Position numbers and translations under genes: made by a program. The notes beneath the pieces were generated by a model, which saw only the letters and a list, made by a program, of their open reading frames with translations, had not been told where the DNA came from and did no database searches. From Desulfobacter postgatei (GTDB lineage: Bacteria > Desulfobacterota > Desulfobacteria > Desulfobacterales > Desulfobacteraceae), in the NCBI GenBank assembly GCA_003252055.1, contig QKDP01000046.1:1-35388 (forward strand): a DNA stretch of 35,388 nt, in the 5' to 3' direction. Shown here piece after piece: positions 7,814 through 20,645 of this stretch; the stretch's first letter is position 1; the number at the start of each line of letters is the position of its first letter.

Positions 7814-10800
7814 ATGACCGGAAGTCTTTTGACGAACAAGCGTGTTAGAAAAGAATTTGGCGGTAAACGAAAAATTATAGACATCCCTGATCTCATCGGG
7901 ATGCAAAGAGAATCCTTTGAAGGTTTTCTTCAAAGGGATGTTTCACCACAGGACAGAGAGGAAAAGGGACTGCATTCGGTTTTTAAATCCGTATTCCCCA
8001 TCAAGGATTTTACCGATACATCTTCCCTTGAATACGTCTCTTATTCCTTCGGGGAAACCAAGCACTCCATGCAGGAGTGCATCAGTCGCGGGATGACTTA
8101 TGACATTCCGGTCAATATAAGGGTTCGGCTTGTCGTCTATGACCATGACAAAGACACAGGTGTGTCCACCATCCGTGATATAAAAGAGCAGGAGATATAT
8201 TTCGGCACCATTCCTTTGATGACGCCCAGGGGCACCTTCATAATCAACGGTACTGAACGTGCGGTTGTCTCCCAGCTTCACCGGTCTTCTGGTGTGTTTT
8301 TTGATCATGACAAAGGGAAAAATTATTCGTCGGGTAAAATTATCTATAATGCCCGTATTATTCCTGTGCGTGGTTCCTGGATTGACATGGAAATTGATGC
8401 CAAGGATATTGTCTATATCCGCATTGACCGCCGGCGTAAATTTCCTGTTTCCATACTTTTTAAGGCATTTGGGTACACAGGAGAAGATATTCTTGATTTT
8501 TTCTACACCAAGGAAAAAATTGTTCGTAAAAACGGTTCTTATTTCAGAGAATTCATTCCTGAAAATTTGGTCCGTCAACGGGCGGGCTATGATATAATAT
8601 CTCCTGAAACCCGTGAGGTTGTCGTCAAGGCCGGTCGAATTTTTACCAAACGCGCCTTAAAACAACTTGCCGATGAGAATTTGGATTTTATTCCTATTTC
8701 TGAAGAGGAACTCATCGGCAAAGCGTTTGCAAGTAACTTTTTTTTGGAAAACAGCGATCAAGCCCCCTTGTTTAAAGCGGGTGATACCATTGCAGAGGAC
8801 ACCTTTGAACTGCTTGAGGAAAAGGGCATTGATACCTTTGAAATTCTTTATGTAGATCCCCGCAGTTCAGATTCCATGCGTAAGACATTGGTTGCAGACA
8901 AGATTGAATCCAAGGAAGAAGCCTTAATGGATATTTATCGCAGGCTTCGTCCCGGCAATCCTGCCACCATTGAGGTCGCCCAGGACTTTATTGATCATCT
9001 GTTTTTCCGCCAGGCCTATTACGACTTGTCCAAAGTGGGTCGTCTTAAAATGAACCATCGCCTTGGCGTGAATACGAAAATAGACGTAAAAACCCTGAGA
9101 AAAGAGGATGTACTGCTTACCGCAGCCACGCTGATTGAACTCAAAGACACCCAGGGCCAGGTGGACGATATCGACCACCTTGGAAACCGGCGGGTCAGGG
9201 CCGTGGGCGAGCTTCTGGAAAACCACTACCGCATCGGTCTTGTCCGCATGGAGCGGGCCATTAAGGAAAAGATGAGCATGCAGGAAGTGGACGCCATGAT
9301 GCCCCACGACCTTATTAACCCCAAGCCCGTATCTGCGGTTGTTCGCGAATTTTTCGGCACGTCGCAGCTTTCCCAGTTCATGGATCAGACCAATCCTTTG
9401 TCTGAAACCACCCATAAGCGGCGTCTTTCCGCTCTGGGACCTGGTGGTTTGACCCGTGAGCGTGCGGGCTTTGAGGTGCGTGACGTTCACCCGTCCCACT
9501 ACGGCCGTATCTGCCCCATTGAGACGCCTGAGGGACCTAATATCGGTCTGATTGTTTCCCTGTGTACCTATGCCCGGGTAAATGATTTTGGGTTTATTGA
9601 AACTCCTTTCAGGATTGTAAATGAAGGAAATGCCAGCAAAAAAATTCAGCATTTAAGTGCATTTGAAGAAAAGGAACATCCCATTGCCCAGGCCAATGCG
9701 TCTTTGGATGCTGACGGGAATTTTATCAACCCCACGGTATCTGCACGGGTGGCCGGAGAATTTGAGATGGTGGCCCCCGAAGAAGTTAAGTTTATGGATG
9801 TGTCACCAAACCAGCTGGTATCCGTGTCCGCATCCCTGATCCCTTTTCTGGAAAATGATGACGCCAACCGGGCGCTTATGGGTTCCAACATGCAGCGCCA
9901 GGCCGTGCCGTTGATCCGCAGTGAAGCCCCTTTAGTGGGTACCGGCATGGAAGCGGTGGTTGCCAGGGATTCCGGGGTTACCATTGTTGCTGAGTGCGAC
10001 GGGGTGGTGGTTGATGTGGATTCAAAACGCATTGTTGTTAAAAATGATGACAATGATGATCCAAAATTTAATAAGGCAGTATCCATTTATAACTGTACCA
10101 AGTTTGTCCGTTCCAATCAGAACACCTGCTTTAACCACAGGCCCATTGTAAAGAAAAACGAGCAGGTTAAAAAAGGGCAGGTCATTGCTGATGGACCATC
10201 CACGGAATTGGGGGAACTGGCGCTTGGAAAAAATGTGACCGTGGCCTTCATGCCCTGGGATGGTTACAATTATGAGGATTCCATACTGGTATCCGAGCGT
10301 CTGGTTAAGGATGGTGTGTACACCTCCGTTCATGTTGAGGAATTTGAGGTCCTGGCCAGGGATACCAAGCTTGGTAAGGAAGAGATCACCAGGGATATTC
10401 CCAATGTGGGTGAAGATGCCTTGAAGAATTTGGATGACAGCGGCATTATCCGCCTGGGAGCCGAGGTCAAACCCGGTGATATTCTGGTGGGTAAAATTAC
10501 GCCCAAGGGTGAAACCCAGCTCTCTCCGGAAGAAAAGCTGCTGCGCGCCATTTTTGGTGAAAAAGCAGGGGATGTAAAGGATACGTCACTTTGTGTGCCT
10601 CCGGGGGTTCATGGAAAGGTTATTGATGCCAAGGTCTTTTCACGGCGCGGTCTGCCCAAGGATGACAGAACTCGCCAGATCGAAGATGAAGAGATCGAGC
10701 GTTTTGAAAAAGACCGTGATGATGAAATAAAAATAATTTCCGATGTCGGCCGGGAGAAAGTTGAATCCGTACTTGACGGTCATGCCCTGCTCAATGGCTT

Positions 10801-11944
10801 GGAACGAAACGGCAAGGTCCTGGTTAATGCCGGAACAAAAGTTGTCCCTGGTATTTTTGAAAAAGTACCTGTGTCCGTACTGGTAAATGTCACTGTTGAG
10901 GATGCTGTATTGACAGAAAAGGTTCAGGTCATCCTTGAACAGGCCCAGGATCAGATAAAAAAGGCCCGGGAGCATTTCAACCGTCAGGTCTCCAGGTTTG
11001 AAAAGGGTGACGACCTTCCTCCGGGGGTCCTAAAACTCATTAAAATTTCTGTTGCCCTGTTGCGGGTGCTTTCCGTGGGGGATAAAATGGCCGGCCGGCA
11101 CGGGAATAAGGGTGTTGTTTCAAGAATCCTTCGGGTAGAGGATCTGCCTTATTTCGCAGACGGTCGTCCCGTTGACATGGTGCTTAACCCCCTGGGCGTG
11201 CCTTCCCGTATGAATGTAGGCCAGATTCTTGAGATCCATTTAGGCCGTGCTGCCTATGCCCTGGGTCAGCAGATTGAGGATATGCTGGAGGAAAAACGGC
11301 TGGACGCACTGCGGGACAAGGCCAAACAGATTTTCTCCCTGACCCGCAAACAAAGAGAAGGGCAGGTGGATGATGTCATTGTCCGGGACATTGATGCCAT
11401 GGATGATGAACAGCTTACAGAATTTGCCTCCCTTTATAAAAACGGGGTGCATACCGCCACACCGGTATTTGATGGTGCCACAGAAGAAGAGATCAAGGAA
11501 TTGATTGAAATGTCCGGAAGTGACCCTTCGGGCCAGTCCATCCTATATGACGGGCGTACCGGCAGACCCTTTGATAAACCGGTCACTGTGGGAACCATGT
11601 ATATGCTCAAACTTCACCATCTGGTTGATGATAAACTGCATGCACGGTCCATCGGACCGTATTCTCTTGTCACCCAGCAGCCCCTTGGCGGCAAGGCCCA
11701 GTTCGGCGGCCAGCGTCTTGGGGAGATGGAGGTCTGGGCCATGGAAGCCTATGGTGCTGCCCATGCGCTCCAGGAATTTCTTACGGTGAAATCCGATGAC
11801 ATGACCGGCCGGACCCGTATGTATGAAAAAATTGTTAAAGGCCAGAATGTCCTGGAACCTGGAATGCCTGAATCTTTCAGGGTTCTGATTAAAGAGCTTA
11901 ATGCTCTGGGGCTGGATATGAATCTTATAGAAGGCAGCAAATAA
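7814..11944 (+). CDS. rpoB: DNA-directed RNA polymerase subunit beta (ATG 7814 with upstream GGGAG preferred over the 7730 start)
   Basis: '[66 protein letters not shown]'; '[38 protein letters not shown]'. Confidence 0.98.
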   Translation: MTGSLLTNKRVRKEFGGKRKIIDIPDLIGMQRESFEGFLQRDVSPQDREEKGLHSVFKSVFPIKDFTDTSSLEYVSYSFGETKHSMQECISRGMTYDIPVNIRVRLVVYDHDKDTGVSTIRDIKEQEIYFGTIPLMTPRGTFIINGTERAVVSQLHRSSGVFFDHDKGKNYSSGKIIYNARIIPVRGSWIDMEIDAKDIVYIRIDRRRKFPVSILFKAFGYTGEDILDFFYTKEKIVRKNGSYFREFIPENLVRQRAGYDIISPETREVVVKAGRIFTKRALKQLADENLDFIPISEEELIGKAFASNFFLENSDQAPLFKAGDTIAEDTFELLEEKGIDTFEILYVDPRSSDSMRKTLVADKIESKEEALMDIYRRLRPGNPATIEVAQDFIDHLFFRQAYYDLSKVGRLKMNHRLGVNTKIDVKTLRKEDVLLTAATLIELKDTQGQVDDIDHLGNRRVRAVGELLENHYRIGLVRMERAIKEKMSMQEVDAMMPHDLINPKPVSAVVREFFGTSQLSQFMDQTNPLSETTHKRRLSALGPGGLTRERAGFEVRDVHPSHYGRICPIETPEGPNIGLIVSLCTYARVNDFGFIETPFRIVNEGNASKKIQHLSAFEEKEHPIAQANASLDADGNFINPTVSARVAGEFEMVAPEEVKFMDVSPNQLVSVSASLIPFLENDDANRALMGSNMQRQAVPLIRSEAPLVGTGMEAVVARDSGVTIVAECDGVVVDVDSKRIVVKNDDNDDPKFNKAVSIYNCTKFVRSNQNTCFNHRPIVKKNEQVKKGQVIADGPSTELGELALGKNVTVAFMPWDGYNYEDSILVSERLVKDGVYTSVHVEEFEVLARDTKLGKEEITRDIPNVGEDALKNLDDSGIIRLGAEVKPGDILVGKITPKGETQLSPEEKLLRAIFGEKAGDVKDTSLCVPPGVHGKVIDAKVFSRRGLPKDDRTRQIEDEEIERFEKDRDDEIKIISDVGREKVESVLDGHALLNGLERNGKVLVNAGTKVVPGIFEKVPVSVLVNVTVEDAVLTEKVQVILEQAQDQIKKAREHFNRQVSRFEKGDDLPPGVLKLIKISVALLRVLSVGDKMAGRHGNKGVVSRILRVEDLPYFADGRPVDMVLNPLGVPSRMNVGQILEIHLGRAAYALGQQIEDMLEEKRLDALRDKAKQIFSLTRKQREGQVDDVIVRDIDAMDDEQLTEFASLYKNGVHTATPVFDGATEEEIKELIEMSGSDPSGQSILYDGRTGRPFDKPVTVGTMYMLKLHHLVDDKLHARSIGPYSLVTQQPLGGKAQFGGQRLGEMEVWAMEAYGAAHALQEFLTVKSDDMTGRTRMYEKIVKGQNVLEPGMPESFRVLIKELNALGLDMNLIEGSK

Positions 11945-11954
11945 GGAGAAGACA

Positions 11955-14900
11955 TTGGATAATATTTATGATTTCTTCGCAAAACCCAAGGATCCGCAAA
12001 GTTACCAGGGCGTTCAGATCAGCCTTGCATCATCAGATCAGATTCGGGAATGGTCCTACGGCGAAATAAAAAAACCCGAAACCATCAACTACAGAACCTT
12101 TAAGCCCGAACGTGACGGTCTTTTCTGTGCCAAAGTATTTGGACCGACCAAGGATTACGAGTGCAATTGCGGTAAATACAAACGCATGAAGCACCGGGGT
12201 GTGGTTTGTGAAAAATGCGGGGTCGAGGTTATTCAGTCCAAGGTCAGACGCGAGCGGATGGCCCATATTGAGCTTGCCTCTCCCGTCTCCCATATCTGGT
12301 TTCTGAAAAGTCTGCCTTCCAAGATCGGCAACGTTTTAGATATGACATTAAAGAATCTGGAAAAGGTTCTCTATTTTGATTCATATATTGTTATCGACCC
12401 CAAGGATACCGGGCTCAAAAAAATGCAGCTGCTCTCTGATGACCAGTATTATGAAGCCATTGAAACCTTTGGTGAGGAGAGCTTTGTTGCCGGGATTGGT
12501 GCAGAAGCCATTTTAACTCTGCTTAATGAGATTGATCTTCAGGCGGTTCATGACGAACTTACCGAAGAGATCGGCCTGACCAAGTCCATGGCCAAGCAGC
12601 AGAAAATGGCCAAGCGAATGAAGGTCATTGATGCCTTTTTGACCTCAGGCATAGAGCCTTCCCGGATGATCCTGACAGCCTGCCCCATTCTGCCGCCGGA
12701 TCTGCGTCCCCTTGTACCCCTTGAAGGCGGCAGGTTTGCCACTTCTGATCTCAATGATTTGTATCGACGGGTGCTCAATCGTAATAACCGTCTTAAACGT
12801 CTGGTTGATCTCAATGCGCCGGATATTATTGTCCGGAACGAAAAGCGGATGCTCCAGGAAGCTGTGGACGTGCTTTTTGACAATGGACGCCATGGCCGGG
12901 TAGTTACAGGTACCAACAAGCGTCCGTTGAAATCCCTGTCTGATACGCTTAAGGGCAAACAGGGGCGTTTCCGCCAGAACCTATTAGGTAAACGTGTGGA
13001 TTATTCCGGCCGTACCGTTATTACCGTGGGATCTGAACTTCGGCTTCACCAGTGCGGCATTCCCAAGAAAATGGCTTTGGAGTTGTTCAAGCCGTTTATT
13101 TACAATTACCTTGAGCAGAACGGCCTGGTCTCAACAGTTAAAAGTGCCAAGAAAATGGTTGAGCGCGAGGAGACTGAAGTATGGGATGCCCTTGAAGCCG
13201 TGGTAAAGGAATACCCGGTTATGCTTAACCGTGCGCCTACCCTGCATCGTCTCGGGTTTCAGGCGTTTGAACCGGTATTGATCGAAGGTAAGGCCATTCA
13301 GCTTCACCCCCTGGTATGTCCGGCATTCAACGCTGACTTCGACGGTGACCAGATGGCCGTTCATGTGCCGCTGTCCCTGGAATCCCAGCTGGAAGCCAGG
13401 ATCATGATGCTGTCCACCAACAATATTTTGTCTCCGGCAAACGGCCAGCCCATTATTGTTCCCACCCAGGACATTGTATTGGGCATTTACTATATGACCC
13501 GGGCAATGTCCGGCCGGCAGGGGGAAGGGGTCACCTTTTCAAGTATAGACGAGGTTCGTTTCGCCTTTGATGCCGGAGAGTTGGATATCCATGCCAGGAT
13601 TAAGGTGCGCATTGACGATGTGATTTATGATACAACTACCGGCCGGGTTCTTCTGTGGGAAACCATTCCCGGTGACGTACTGTTGAATATGAGCCGTATT
13701 CGGACCGAAAACCTTGAAGATGCTGAAGCTGCTCTTGTTGAATTAAAAGCAGGTGAAGATTTCGATGCTGTCCTTGACAAATACGGGGATGAGGAAATTA
13801 AAAAGACCCGGGGGACAACAGGCGTTTTAACACGTAAGGAATTCAAAAACATTTTCCAGGTTTCCGACGTGGTGGTGGAGCAGCTTTACGGACTTAAACA
13901 AGGGCAGTTCACCGATGTCCGGATGGTGGGCGAAAAGTACACTATTTTCAAAGTAGATGAAAGAACCTCTACGCTGCCGTTTAGTCTGGTGAACAAGCTG
14001 ATGGATAAAAAATCCATTGTAAAACTCATTGACTATGCCTATAGAAATATCGGTTTAAAGGAAACTGTTATTCTTTCCGACCGCCTTAAGGACATTGGAT
14101 ACAAGAATTCAACACTTGGCGGCTTGTCCATCTGCATTGATGACATGATTATTCCGGCACATAAATGGGACCTCATTGCCAAGGCCGAAAAAAATATTGA
14201 AGATATCAAGGATCAGTATTCCGAAGGTCTGATTACCCAGGGCGAGAAATACAATAAGGTGGTTGATATCTGGGCCCAGGCCACAGACGATATTGCCAAC
14301 GCCATGATGGAAGTTATGAAAAATCCGCCCCAAAAAGAGGGGGCTGACCGTTCAGAGGAACTCAATGCCGTCTATGTCATGGCGGATTCCGGAGCCCGTG
14401 GTTCCAAGGATCAGATGCGTCAGCTGGCCGGTATGCGCGGGTTGATGGCCAAACCTTCCGGTGAGATTATTGAAAATCCCATCACAGCATGTTTCCGTGA
14501 AGGTTTGTCCGTACTCCAGTACTTTATCTCTACCCATGGTGCCCGTAAGGGGCTGGCTGATACTGCACTGAAAACAGCCAACTCCGGTTACCTTACCCGC
14601 CGTCTGGCCGATGTCGGCCAGGACTGCACGATCGTTGAGCCTGATTGCGGCACCATCAACGGCATTGAAGTTGAAGCGTTGTATGAGGGCGGTGAAATTA
14701 TTCAGACCCTTGGGGAAAGAATTCTTGGGCGTGTTACCCAGGAGGATATCCGCGATCCCTATTCCGATGAATTTATTGTGGCGTCTGACACGGAACTCAA
14801 TGAAGCCCATGTGGCTAAAATTGAAGCCGCAGGCGTTCAACGGGTAAAAATCAGATCCGTATTGACATGCAACTCAAAACACGGTGTCTGTTCAAGGTGC

Positions 14901-16337
14901 TACGGCCGTGACCTTGCCCATGGTGCCACCGTGGAGATCGGCCAGGCCATTGGTATTGTGGCTGCCCAGTCCATTGGCGAGCCCGGTACCCAGCTGACCA
15001 TGCGTACCTTCCATATTGGCGGTACAGCATCCAGAAAGGTAGAGGTTGCTGAAATCAAGGCGCGTGTGGGCGGGATTTTAAAGTTCAATGATGATATTCA
15101 GACCGTAACCTCGGCCCAGGGCGATGTCATTGTCATGAACCGTAAAGGCGGAGGTGTGACCGTTGTCGGCGAGGAGGGACGTGAGCGTGCCAAGGAAAAC
15201 GTCATTTACGGTGCCACCCTCCATATCAAAAACGGCCAGCAGATTGAACCGGGTGACATCATAGCCTCCTGGGATCCCTTTACCACACCAATCATCACGG
15301 AAGTATCCGGTCGGGCAAGATTTGCCGACATTATCGTGGGCAATACGGTTCAGGAACAGATTGACCCGGTTACCGGCAAGGTGTCAAGAACGATTATTGA
15401 AAGCAAGGATGTTGAGGTCCGGCCCAGGATAACTGTCAAGGATAAAGAGGGCAGGGCGGTTAAATTGCCCAATTCCAAGACCCCTGCCAGATATTATCTG
15501 CCGGTAAACGCCATTCTTACTGTTGATGAGGATGACAACATCATGGCAGGCGATGTTATAGCCAAGCTGCCGCGTGCCACCACAAAAACCAAGGACATTA
15601 CCGGTGGTCTGCCAAGGGTCGCCGAGCTTTTTGAAGTCAGAAAACCAAAGGATCCGGCTGTCCTGACTGAAATTGACGGGTACGTCACTGTGGCAAAGGG
15701 GACTAAGGGGCGTCAGAAGGTCACGGTTAAACCCGGTGATGTTGGAGAGGCAAAAGAGTACGCCATCCCCAAAGGTCAGCATGTGTCCGTGTATGACGGC
15801 GATTATGTAAAAGCAGGTGACCCGCTGATCGCAGGTTCTGCCAATCCCCAGGATATAATGAATATCAAGGGTGAAGTGGCACTGGCCAAATACCTGGTTG
15901 ACGAGGTCCAGGAAGTGTACAGGCTTCAGGGTGTGCGAATTAATGACAAGCACATTGAGGTTGTTATCCGCCAGATGATGCGCCGGGTTAAGGTGATCTC
16001 TACTGGGGATACCAATTTTATCCCCGATGAACAGGTTGATCGTATTCTTTTTGAGGAAACCAACCGTAAAGTTGCCATGCAGGGCGGTGAGCCTGCCAAA
16101 GGCGAACCCCTCATTCTTGGCATTACCAAAGCCTCTTTGTCCACAGATAGTTTTTTGTCTGCGGCATCGTTTCAGGAAACCACCAAGGTGCTGACCCTTG
16201 CTGCCATTGAAGGTAAATATGATGGCCTCAAGGGGTTGAAAGAGAATGTTGTTATGGGCAGACTTATCCCTGCCGGTACGGGTTTCCCCGGCTATCGCAA
16301 TCTGGAAGTGGGATATGGTGAAATCGCGGAAATATAG
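11955..16337 (+). CDS. rpoC: DNA-directed RNA polymerase subunit beta' (TTG start) with an internal parvulin-like insertion
   Basis: '[16 protein letters not shown]' catalytic motif, zinc ribbon '[23 protein letters not shown]', '[16 protein letters not shown]', '[23 protein letters not shown]'; AAGGAGA upstream of TTG. Confidence 0.98.
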   Translation: MDNIYDFFAKPKDPQSYQGVQISLASSDQIREWSYGEIKKPETINYRTFKPERDGLFCAKVFGPTKDYECNCGKYKRMKHRGVVCEKCGVEVIQSKVRRERMAHIELASPVSHIWFLKSLPSKIGNVLDMTLKNLEKVLYFDSYIVIDPKDTGLKKMQLLSDDQYYEAIETFGEESFVAGIGAEAILTLLNEIDLQAVHDELTEEIGLTKSMAKQQKMAKRMKVIDAFLTSGIEPSRMILTACPILPPDLRPLVPLEGGRFATSDLNDLYRRVLNRNNRLKRLVDLNAPDIIVRNEKRMLQEAVDVLFDNGRHGRVVTGTNKRPLKSLSDTLKGKQGRFRQNLLGKRVDYSGRTVITVGSELRLHQCGIPKKMALELFKPFIYNYLEQNGLVSTVKSAKKMVEREETEVWDALEAVVKEYPVMLNRAPTLHRLGFQAFEPVLIEGKAIQLHPLVCPAFNADFDGDQMAVHVPLSLESQLEARIMMLSTNNILSPANGQPIIVPTQDIVLGIYYMTRAMSGRQGEGVTFSSIDEVRFAFDAGELDIHARIKVRIDDVIYDTTTGRVLLWETIPGDVLLNMSRIRTENLEDAEAALVELKAGEDFDAVLDKYGDEEIKKTRGTTGVLTRKEFKNIFQVSDVVVEQLYGLKQGQFTDVRMVGEKYTIFKVDERTSTLPFSLVNKLMDKKSIVKLIDYAYRNIGLKETVILSDRLKDIGYKNSTLGGLSICIDDMIIPAHKWDLIAKAEKNIEDIKDQYSEGLITQGEKYNKVVDIWAQATDDIANAMMEVMKNPPQKEGADRSEELNAVYVMADSGARGSKDQMRQLAGMRGLMAKPSGEIIENPITACFREGLSVLQYFISTHGARKGLADTALKTANSGYLTRRLADVGQDCTIVEPDCGTINGIEVEALYEGGEIIQTLGERILGRVTQEDIRDPYSDEFIVASDTELNEAHVAKIEAAGVQRVKIRSVLTCNSKHGVCSRCYGRDLAHGATVEIGQAIGIVAAQSIGEPGTQLTMRTFHIGGTASRKVEVAEIKARVGGILKFNDDIQTVTSAQGDVIVMNRKGGGVTVVGEEGRERAKENVIYGATLHIKNGQQIEPGDIIASWDPFTTPIITEVSGRARFADIIVGNTVQEQIDPVTGKVSRTIIESKDVEVRPRITVKDKEGRAVKLPNSKTPARYYLPVNAILTVDEDDNIMAGDVIAKLPRATTKTKDITGGLPRVAELFEVRKPKDPAVLTEIDGYVTVAKGTKGRQKVTVKPGDVGEAKEYAIPKGQHVSVYDGDYVKAGDPLIAGSANPQDIMNIKGEVALAKYLVDEVQEVYRLQGVRINDKHIEVVIRQMMRRVKVISTGDTNFIPDEQVDRILFEETNRKVAMQGGEPAKGEPLILGITKASLSTDSFLSAASFQETTKVLTLAAIEGKYDGLKGLKENVVMGRLIPAGTGFPGYRNLEVGYGEIAEI
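13680..13973 (+). other. In-frame ~98-aa parvulin/PpiC-like insertion within RpoC
   Basis: Segment '[98 protein letters not shown]' splits '[16 protein letters not shown]' from '[20 protein letters not shown]', which are adjacent in E. coli RpoC as I recall it. Confidence 0.75.
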
Positions 16338-16353
16338 AAAAAATAAAATATCG

Positions 16354-16382
16354 TTGACATTTTAAAAAAGTATAAGTAAAAT
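16354..16382 (+). promoter_or_regulatory. Putative sigma70-type promoter for rpsL/str operon
   Basis: TTGACA (16354-16359), 17-nt spacer, TAAAAT (16377-16382), in the AT-rich rpoC-rpsL gap. Confidence 0.7.
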
Positions 16383-16441
16383 TAAATATTTTGTCGTGTA
16401 TGACAACTTATTAAGTTTGATGAAGGAGCGTGTGGAGAAAT

Positions 16442-16813
16442 ATGCCGACCATAAATCAATTGGTAAGAAACGGTAGAAAGAAATCTGAAAAAAAGGTTAG
16501 TACACCGGCGTTGAAAGGTGGACCTCAAAAACGTGGGGTGTGCACCAGGGTGTATACTTCTACTCCTAAAAAGCCGAACTCAGCTTTGCGGAAAGTTGCA
16601 AGGGTTCGTTTGACAACCGGTATGGAAGTTGCGGCCTATATCCCGGGTATGGGGCATAATCTCCAGGAGCACTCCGTTGTTCTGGTCAGGGGCGGAAGGG
16701 TAAAAGACCTTCCAGGCGTGCGCTACCATATTGTCAGGGGTGCGCTTGATACGCTGGGCGTGGATGACCGTCGCCAGGGGCGTTCAAAATATGGTGCCAA
16801 GCGTCCCAAGTAA
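16442..16813 (+). CDS. rpsL: 30S ribosomal protein S12
   Basis: '[57 protein letters not shown]'; ATG 16442 is the canonical start. Confidence 0.98.
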   Translation: MPTINQLVRNGRKKSEKKVSTPALKGGPQKRGVCTRVYTSTPKKPNSALRKVARVRLTTGMEVAAYIPGMGHNLQEHSVVLVRGGRVKDLPGVRYHIVRGALDTLGVDDRRQGRSKYGAKRPK

Positions 16814-16888
16814 TCATGATGGCCCAGGGAATCATGATGGGTTCAAGCATTCATATTAATAAAATATAAATTTGGTGGACTTTTTACG

Positions 16889-17356
16889 ATGGCGGAAAAA
16901 TTAGTTTTAAAAGAAGGTTTCATGCAGCATGCCACGCATGAGGAAAAGCTTGCAGCCAAGTTTGTCAACTGTGTCATGAGAGACGGCAAAAAGAATGCTG
17001 CCCGAAAAGTTGTGGCTGGTGCGTTGATGATTGCTGAGGATAAGATTGGCGAGCCGGCTCTGGCAGTTTTTAAAAAAGCGATTGATAATATTAGGCCTTC
17101 TGTTGAAGTGAAGTCAAGAAGGATCGGCGGGTCGACCTATCAGGTTCCTACCGATATAAAACCTGCTCGCCAGACGGCTCTGGCCTTCAGGTGGCTTATC
17201 AATTTCAGCAGAAGCCGTTCTGAAAAAGGGTTTGTTAATAAACTGGCTGCTGAGTTGATGGACGCTTACAACGAGCGTGGCGGAGCAATCAAGAAAAAAG
17301 AAGATACACATAGGATGGCAGAAGCCAACAAGGCATTCGCGCATTTTAGGTGGTAG
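16889..17356 (+). CDS. rpsG: 30S ribosomal protein S7
   Basis: '[23 protein letters not shown]...[32 protein letters not shown]'. Confidence 0.98.
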   Translation: MAEKLVLKEGFMQHATHEEKLAAKFVNCVMRDGKKNAARKVVAGALMIAEDKIGEPALAVFKKAIDNIRPSVEVKSRRIGGSTYQVPTDIKPARQTALAFRWLINFSRSRSEKGFVNKLAAELMDAYNERGGAIKKKEDTHRMAEANKAFAHFRW

Positions 17357-17403
17357 AAATTTAAAAATATCTTTGTAAACATTCCACAGGAGGAATACAG
17401 AAG

Positions 17404-18597
17404 ATGGCTAAGGAGAAATTTGAGCGGACTAAACCGCACGTAAACATCGGGACAATCGGGCATATCGATCACGGGAAAACCACTCTGACTGCGGCGATTA
17501 CCAAACTTGCCGCCATGAAGGGCCATGGGAAATACGTTCCCTTTGATGAAATTGACAAGGCCCCGGAAGAAAGAGAACGTGGTATCACCATCGCCACTGC
17601 CCATGTTGAATACGAGACCGCCAACCGCCATTATGCGCATGTCGATTGCCCGGGCCATGCTGACTATATTAAAAATATGATCACCGGTGCTGCCCAGATG
17701 GATGGAGCCATTCTTGTTGTCTCCGCCGATGACGGCCCCATGCCCCAGACCCGTGAGCATATCCTGCTTGCCCGTCAGGTTGGTGTGCCCAAGATCGTTG
17801 TTTTTCTGAACAAATGCGACATGGTCGATGACGAGGAACTCATCGAGCTGGTAGAAATGGAGCTTCAGGAACTTCTTGACACCTACGAATTCCCGGGCGA
17901 TGAAACGCCGATTATCCGCGGCTCTGCGCTTAAAGCTCTGGAATGTGACGATGTGGACGCAGAAGAAGCCAAACCTATTTTTGAACTTCTTGATACCCTT
18001 GATTCCTATGTTCCGGAACCTGAAAGAGATACCGCTAAGCCCTTCCTGATGCCCATCGAAGACGTATTCTCAATTTCCGGCCGTGGTACTGTTGTTACCG
18101 GCCGTATTGAGCGCGGTATTATCAAGACTGGTGAAGAGATTGAAATCGTAGGTATCAGAGATACTTCTAAAACAGTTTGCACCGGTGTTGAAATGTTCAG
18201 AAAACTTCTGGATGAAGGACAGGCCGGCGACAATGTCGGGTTGTTGCTGCGTGGTACAAAACGTGATCAGGTTGAACGTGGGCAGGTTGTCTGCAAACCC
18301 GGTACCATTACACCGCATACCAAGTTTAAAGCTGAAATGTATGCACTGAGTAAAGAAGAAGGTGGGCGTCATACACCGTTCTTTACCGGTTACAGACCCC
18401 AGTTCTTTTTCAGGACTACCGATATCACAGGTGTTCTGACCCTGGAAGAAGGCGTTGAGATGATTATGCCTGGTGATAATGCTACCATTAATGTCGAATT
18501 GATCAACCCCATCGCCATGGAAAAGGAACTTCGTTTCGCTATTCGTGAGGGTGGCCGTACAGTTGGTGCCGGTGTTGTTGGTGAAATCATAGAATAG
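17404..18597 (+). CDS. tuf: Elongation factor Tu
   Basis: '[33 protein letters not shown]...[50 protein letters not shown]'. Confidence 0.98.
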   Translation: MAKEKFERTKPHVNIGTIGHIDHGKTTLTAAITKLAAMKGHGKYVPFDEIDKAPEERERGITIATAHVEYETANRHYAHVDCPGHADYIKNMITGAAQMDGAILVVSADDGPMPQTREHILLARQVGVPKIVVFLNKCDMVDDEELIELVEMELQELLDTYEFPGDETPIIRGSALKALECDDVDAEEAKPIFELLDTLDSYVPEPERDTAKPFLMPIEDVFSISGRGTVVTGRIERGIIKTGEEIEIVGIRDTSKTVCTGVEMFRKLLDEGQAGDNVGLLLRGTKRDQVERGQVVCKPGTITPHTKFKAEMYALSKEEGGRHTPFFTGYRPQFFFRTTDITGVLTLEEGVEMIMPGDNATINVELINPIAMEKELRFAIREGGRTVGAGVVGEIIE

Positions 18598-18620
18598 TAG
18601 ATTAAGAAAGAACAATAACA

Positions 18621-18929
18621 ATGTTGAAGACTAAAATTAGAATTAGGCTCAAAGCTTATGATCATAAGCTGCTTGATCAGTCTTCAGTAGATATTGTTGA
18701 TACGGCAAGGAAAACCGGCGCCAGAATTGTGGGGCCGGTTCCTTTACCTACCCGGATCAACAAGTTTACTGTGTTGCGTTCCCCTCATGTGAATAAAAAA
18801 TCCCGTGAGCAGTTTGAAATCAGAACGCACAAAAGAATGATGGATATTCTTGAGCCGACACAGCAGACAGTGGACGCGTTAATGAAACTTGACCTGTCCC
18901 CCGGCGTCGATGTTGAAATTAAATTATAG
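18621..18929 (+). CDS. rpsJ: 30S ribosomal protein S10
   Basis: '[70 protein letters not shown]'. Confidence 0.98.
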   Translation: MLKTKIRIRLKAYDHKLLDQSSVDIVDTARKTGARIVGPVPLPTRINKFTVLRSPHVNKKSREQFEIRTHKRMMDILEPTQQTVDALMKLDLSPGVDVEIKL

Positions 18930-18953
18930 TGCATTAACAGGGACATATTTGTT

Positions 18954-19586
18954 ATGATGAGTGGATTGCTTGGAAAAAAAATCGGGATGACCAATGTGTT
19001 TGCCGCCGATGGACAGCTCGTTCCTGTTACAGTGTTGCAGGTTGGACCCTGTGTTGTAACCCAGATAAAAACCGAAGAGATAGACGGGTACACAGCCTTG
19101 CAGCTCGGGTTTGATGAAAAGCCGGTTGAGCGTTTAAACAAACCCATTGCAGGACATTTGAAAAAAGCATCGGATAAAGGCTTTCGGGTGTTAAGAGAGT
19201 TTAGAGAAGATTCGGTTGAAGACATAGAAGCCGGCGCCAGTTTCGGTGTTGATATGTTTTCAGTTGGTGATAAAGTAACTGTGACCGGTATTTCAAAGGG
19301 TCGTGGTTTCCAGGGAACCATCAAACGTCATGGTTTTTCCAGGGGACCTGAAACCCACGGTAACCGGAACCACAGAAAACCGGGCTCAATCGGCAATTCT
19401 GCATGGCCGGCAAAGGTAATCAAGGGAAAAAGATTACCCGGTCATAAAGGCGTGGATAAAGTTACGGTAAAAAATTTAACAATAGTAGATATTAAGCATG
19501 ACGACAACCTTATCCTTGTAAAAGGTGCTGTGCCAGGTTTTAAAACCGGTGTTGTCGAGGTGCGCAAAGCTGATGTAAAAAAATAA
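18954..19586 (+). CDS. rplC: 50S ribosomal protein L3
   Basis: '[32 protein letters not shown]...[32 protein letters not shown]'. Confidence 0.97.
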   Translation: MMSGLLGKKIGMTNVFAADGQLVPVTVLQVGPCVVTQIKTEEIDGYTALQLGFDEKPVERLNKPIAGHLKKASDKGFRVLREFREDSVEDIEAGASFGVDMFSVGDKVTVTGISKGRGFQGTIKRHGFSRGPETHGNRNHRKPGSIGNSAWPAKVIKGKRLPGHKGVDKVTVKNLTIVDIKHDDNLILVKGAVPGFKTGVVEVRKADVKK

Positions 19587-19599
19587 AACAGTTTTTGAC

Positions 19600-19700
19600 G
19601 CCGTGTTGAACAATTTAAAAACGCGGCAGAACATCAGTCTAATTAAATAGACGAATAGCGGCTATGGGTATTGCAATTATTTCGCAGTGATGCATAGTCG
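19600..19700 (+). promoter_or_regulatory. Candidate structured RNA between rplC and rplD
   Basis: Three consecutive hairpins: GCCGTGTT(19600-19607)/AACGCGGC(19620-19627), GTCTA(19637-19641)/TAGAC(19648-19652), CGGCTATG(19659-19666)/CATAGTCG(19693-19700); first and third each contain one G-U pair. Confidence 0.45.
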
Positions 19701-19723
19701 ATCAAAATTGAAGAGGAAGAATA

Positions 19724-20344
19724 ATGGCTGCTGTAGATGTATTAAACAGTGCAGGTGCTAAAGTGTCTGAAGTGGAGTTGCCTGACGAAATTTTCAGCAT
19801 ACCGGTCAAAACAAGTGTTCTTCACGAAGTCGTTCGGTCCCAGCTCGTTTCAAAACGGGCAGGGACTGCTGCGTCTAAGACCAGGGGTATGATTTCAGGT
19901 TCCACAAAGAAGTTATTCAGGCAGAAAGGAACCGGTAATGCCAGGGCCGGTAGCATAAAATCACCCTTGCGTAAAGGCGGTGGCGTTATCTTTGGCCCCA
20001 GCCCCAGATCCTATGAAATAAAAGTACCTAAAAAGGTAAGGAAGCTTGCCCTTAAAATGGCTTTGAGTGCAAAAGTTTCAGACAGCCAGCTTTTTGTTGT
20101 TGACGCCCTTGAACTTGAAGAGGTCAAAACAAAGGCATTGGCCAACGTACTTTCAGCGCTGAATCTTGATGATCTTCTCATTGTTTCGGACACAGACGAT
20201 ACAAAGCTTGCGTTGTCATCCAGGAATATCCCGGATGTCAAGGTGATTAAAACTGAAGGTCTCAATGTCTATGACATTTTAAAGTTTAAAAACCTTCTAC
20301 TGGTTGAGTCCAGTATTGAGAACATCAAGGGGAGGCTGAGCTAA
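19724..20344 (+). CDS. rplD: 50S ribosomal protein L4
   Basis: '[69 protein letters not shown]'. Confidence 0.97.
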   Translation: MAAVDVLNSAGAKVSEVELPDEIFSIPVKTSVLHEVVRSQLVSKRAGTAASKTRGMISGSTKKLFRQKGTGNARAGSIKSPLRKGGGVIFGPSPRSYEIKVPKKVRKLALKMALSAKVSDSQLFVVDALELEEVKTKALANVLSALNLDDLLIVSDTDDTKLALSSRNIPDVKVIKTEGLNVYDILKFKNLLLVESSIENIKGRLS

Positions 20345-20345
20345 G

Positions 20346-20633
20346 ATGATTGAATATGACATCCTCCGTGGACCTGTGGTTACCGAGAAAACCACCCTTC
20401 AAAGAGAGCTGTTCAACCAGGTGACTTTAAAAGTTGCCAAGGATGCCAACCGGGTTGAAATCAAAAATGCTGTTGAAAAAGCATTCAATACACAGGTCAA
20501 GCAAGTCAGAACCGTACAGGTCAAAGGTAAAATAAAACAGCGTGGCAGAATCATCGGCAAAAGAAAAGATTGGAAAAAAGCCATTGTCACTCTGATGCCC
20601 GGACAACGAATTGATTTTTTTGAAGGTGTGTAA
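20346..20633 (+). CDS. rplW: 50S ribosomal protein L23
   Basis: '[14 protein letters not shown]...[37 protein letters not shown]'. Confidence 0.96.
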   Translation: MIEYDILRGPVVTEKTTLQRELFNQVTLKVAKDANRVEIKNAVEKAFNTQVKQVRTVQVKGKIKQRGRIIGKRKDWKKAIVTLMPGQRIDFFEGV

Positions 20634-20645
20634 AGAGGTATTAAT

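Noticed and set aside
9360-9480. Possible rifampicin-resistance substitutions in rpoB ('[22 protein letters not shown]')
   Set aside because: The core residues look wild type; the T in QTNP could be ordinary lineage variation and cannot be interpreted without relatives.
16442-16813. Possible streptomycin-resistance changes in rpsL
   Set aside because: The [10 protein letters not shown] and GRVKDLPG motifs retain the usual lysines.
16812-16840. 11-bp direct repeat AATCATGATGG in the rpsL-rpsG gap
   Set aside because: Short, two copies only, no clear function; likely chance or local duplication.
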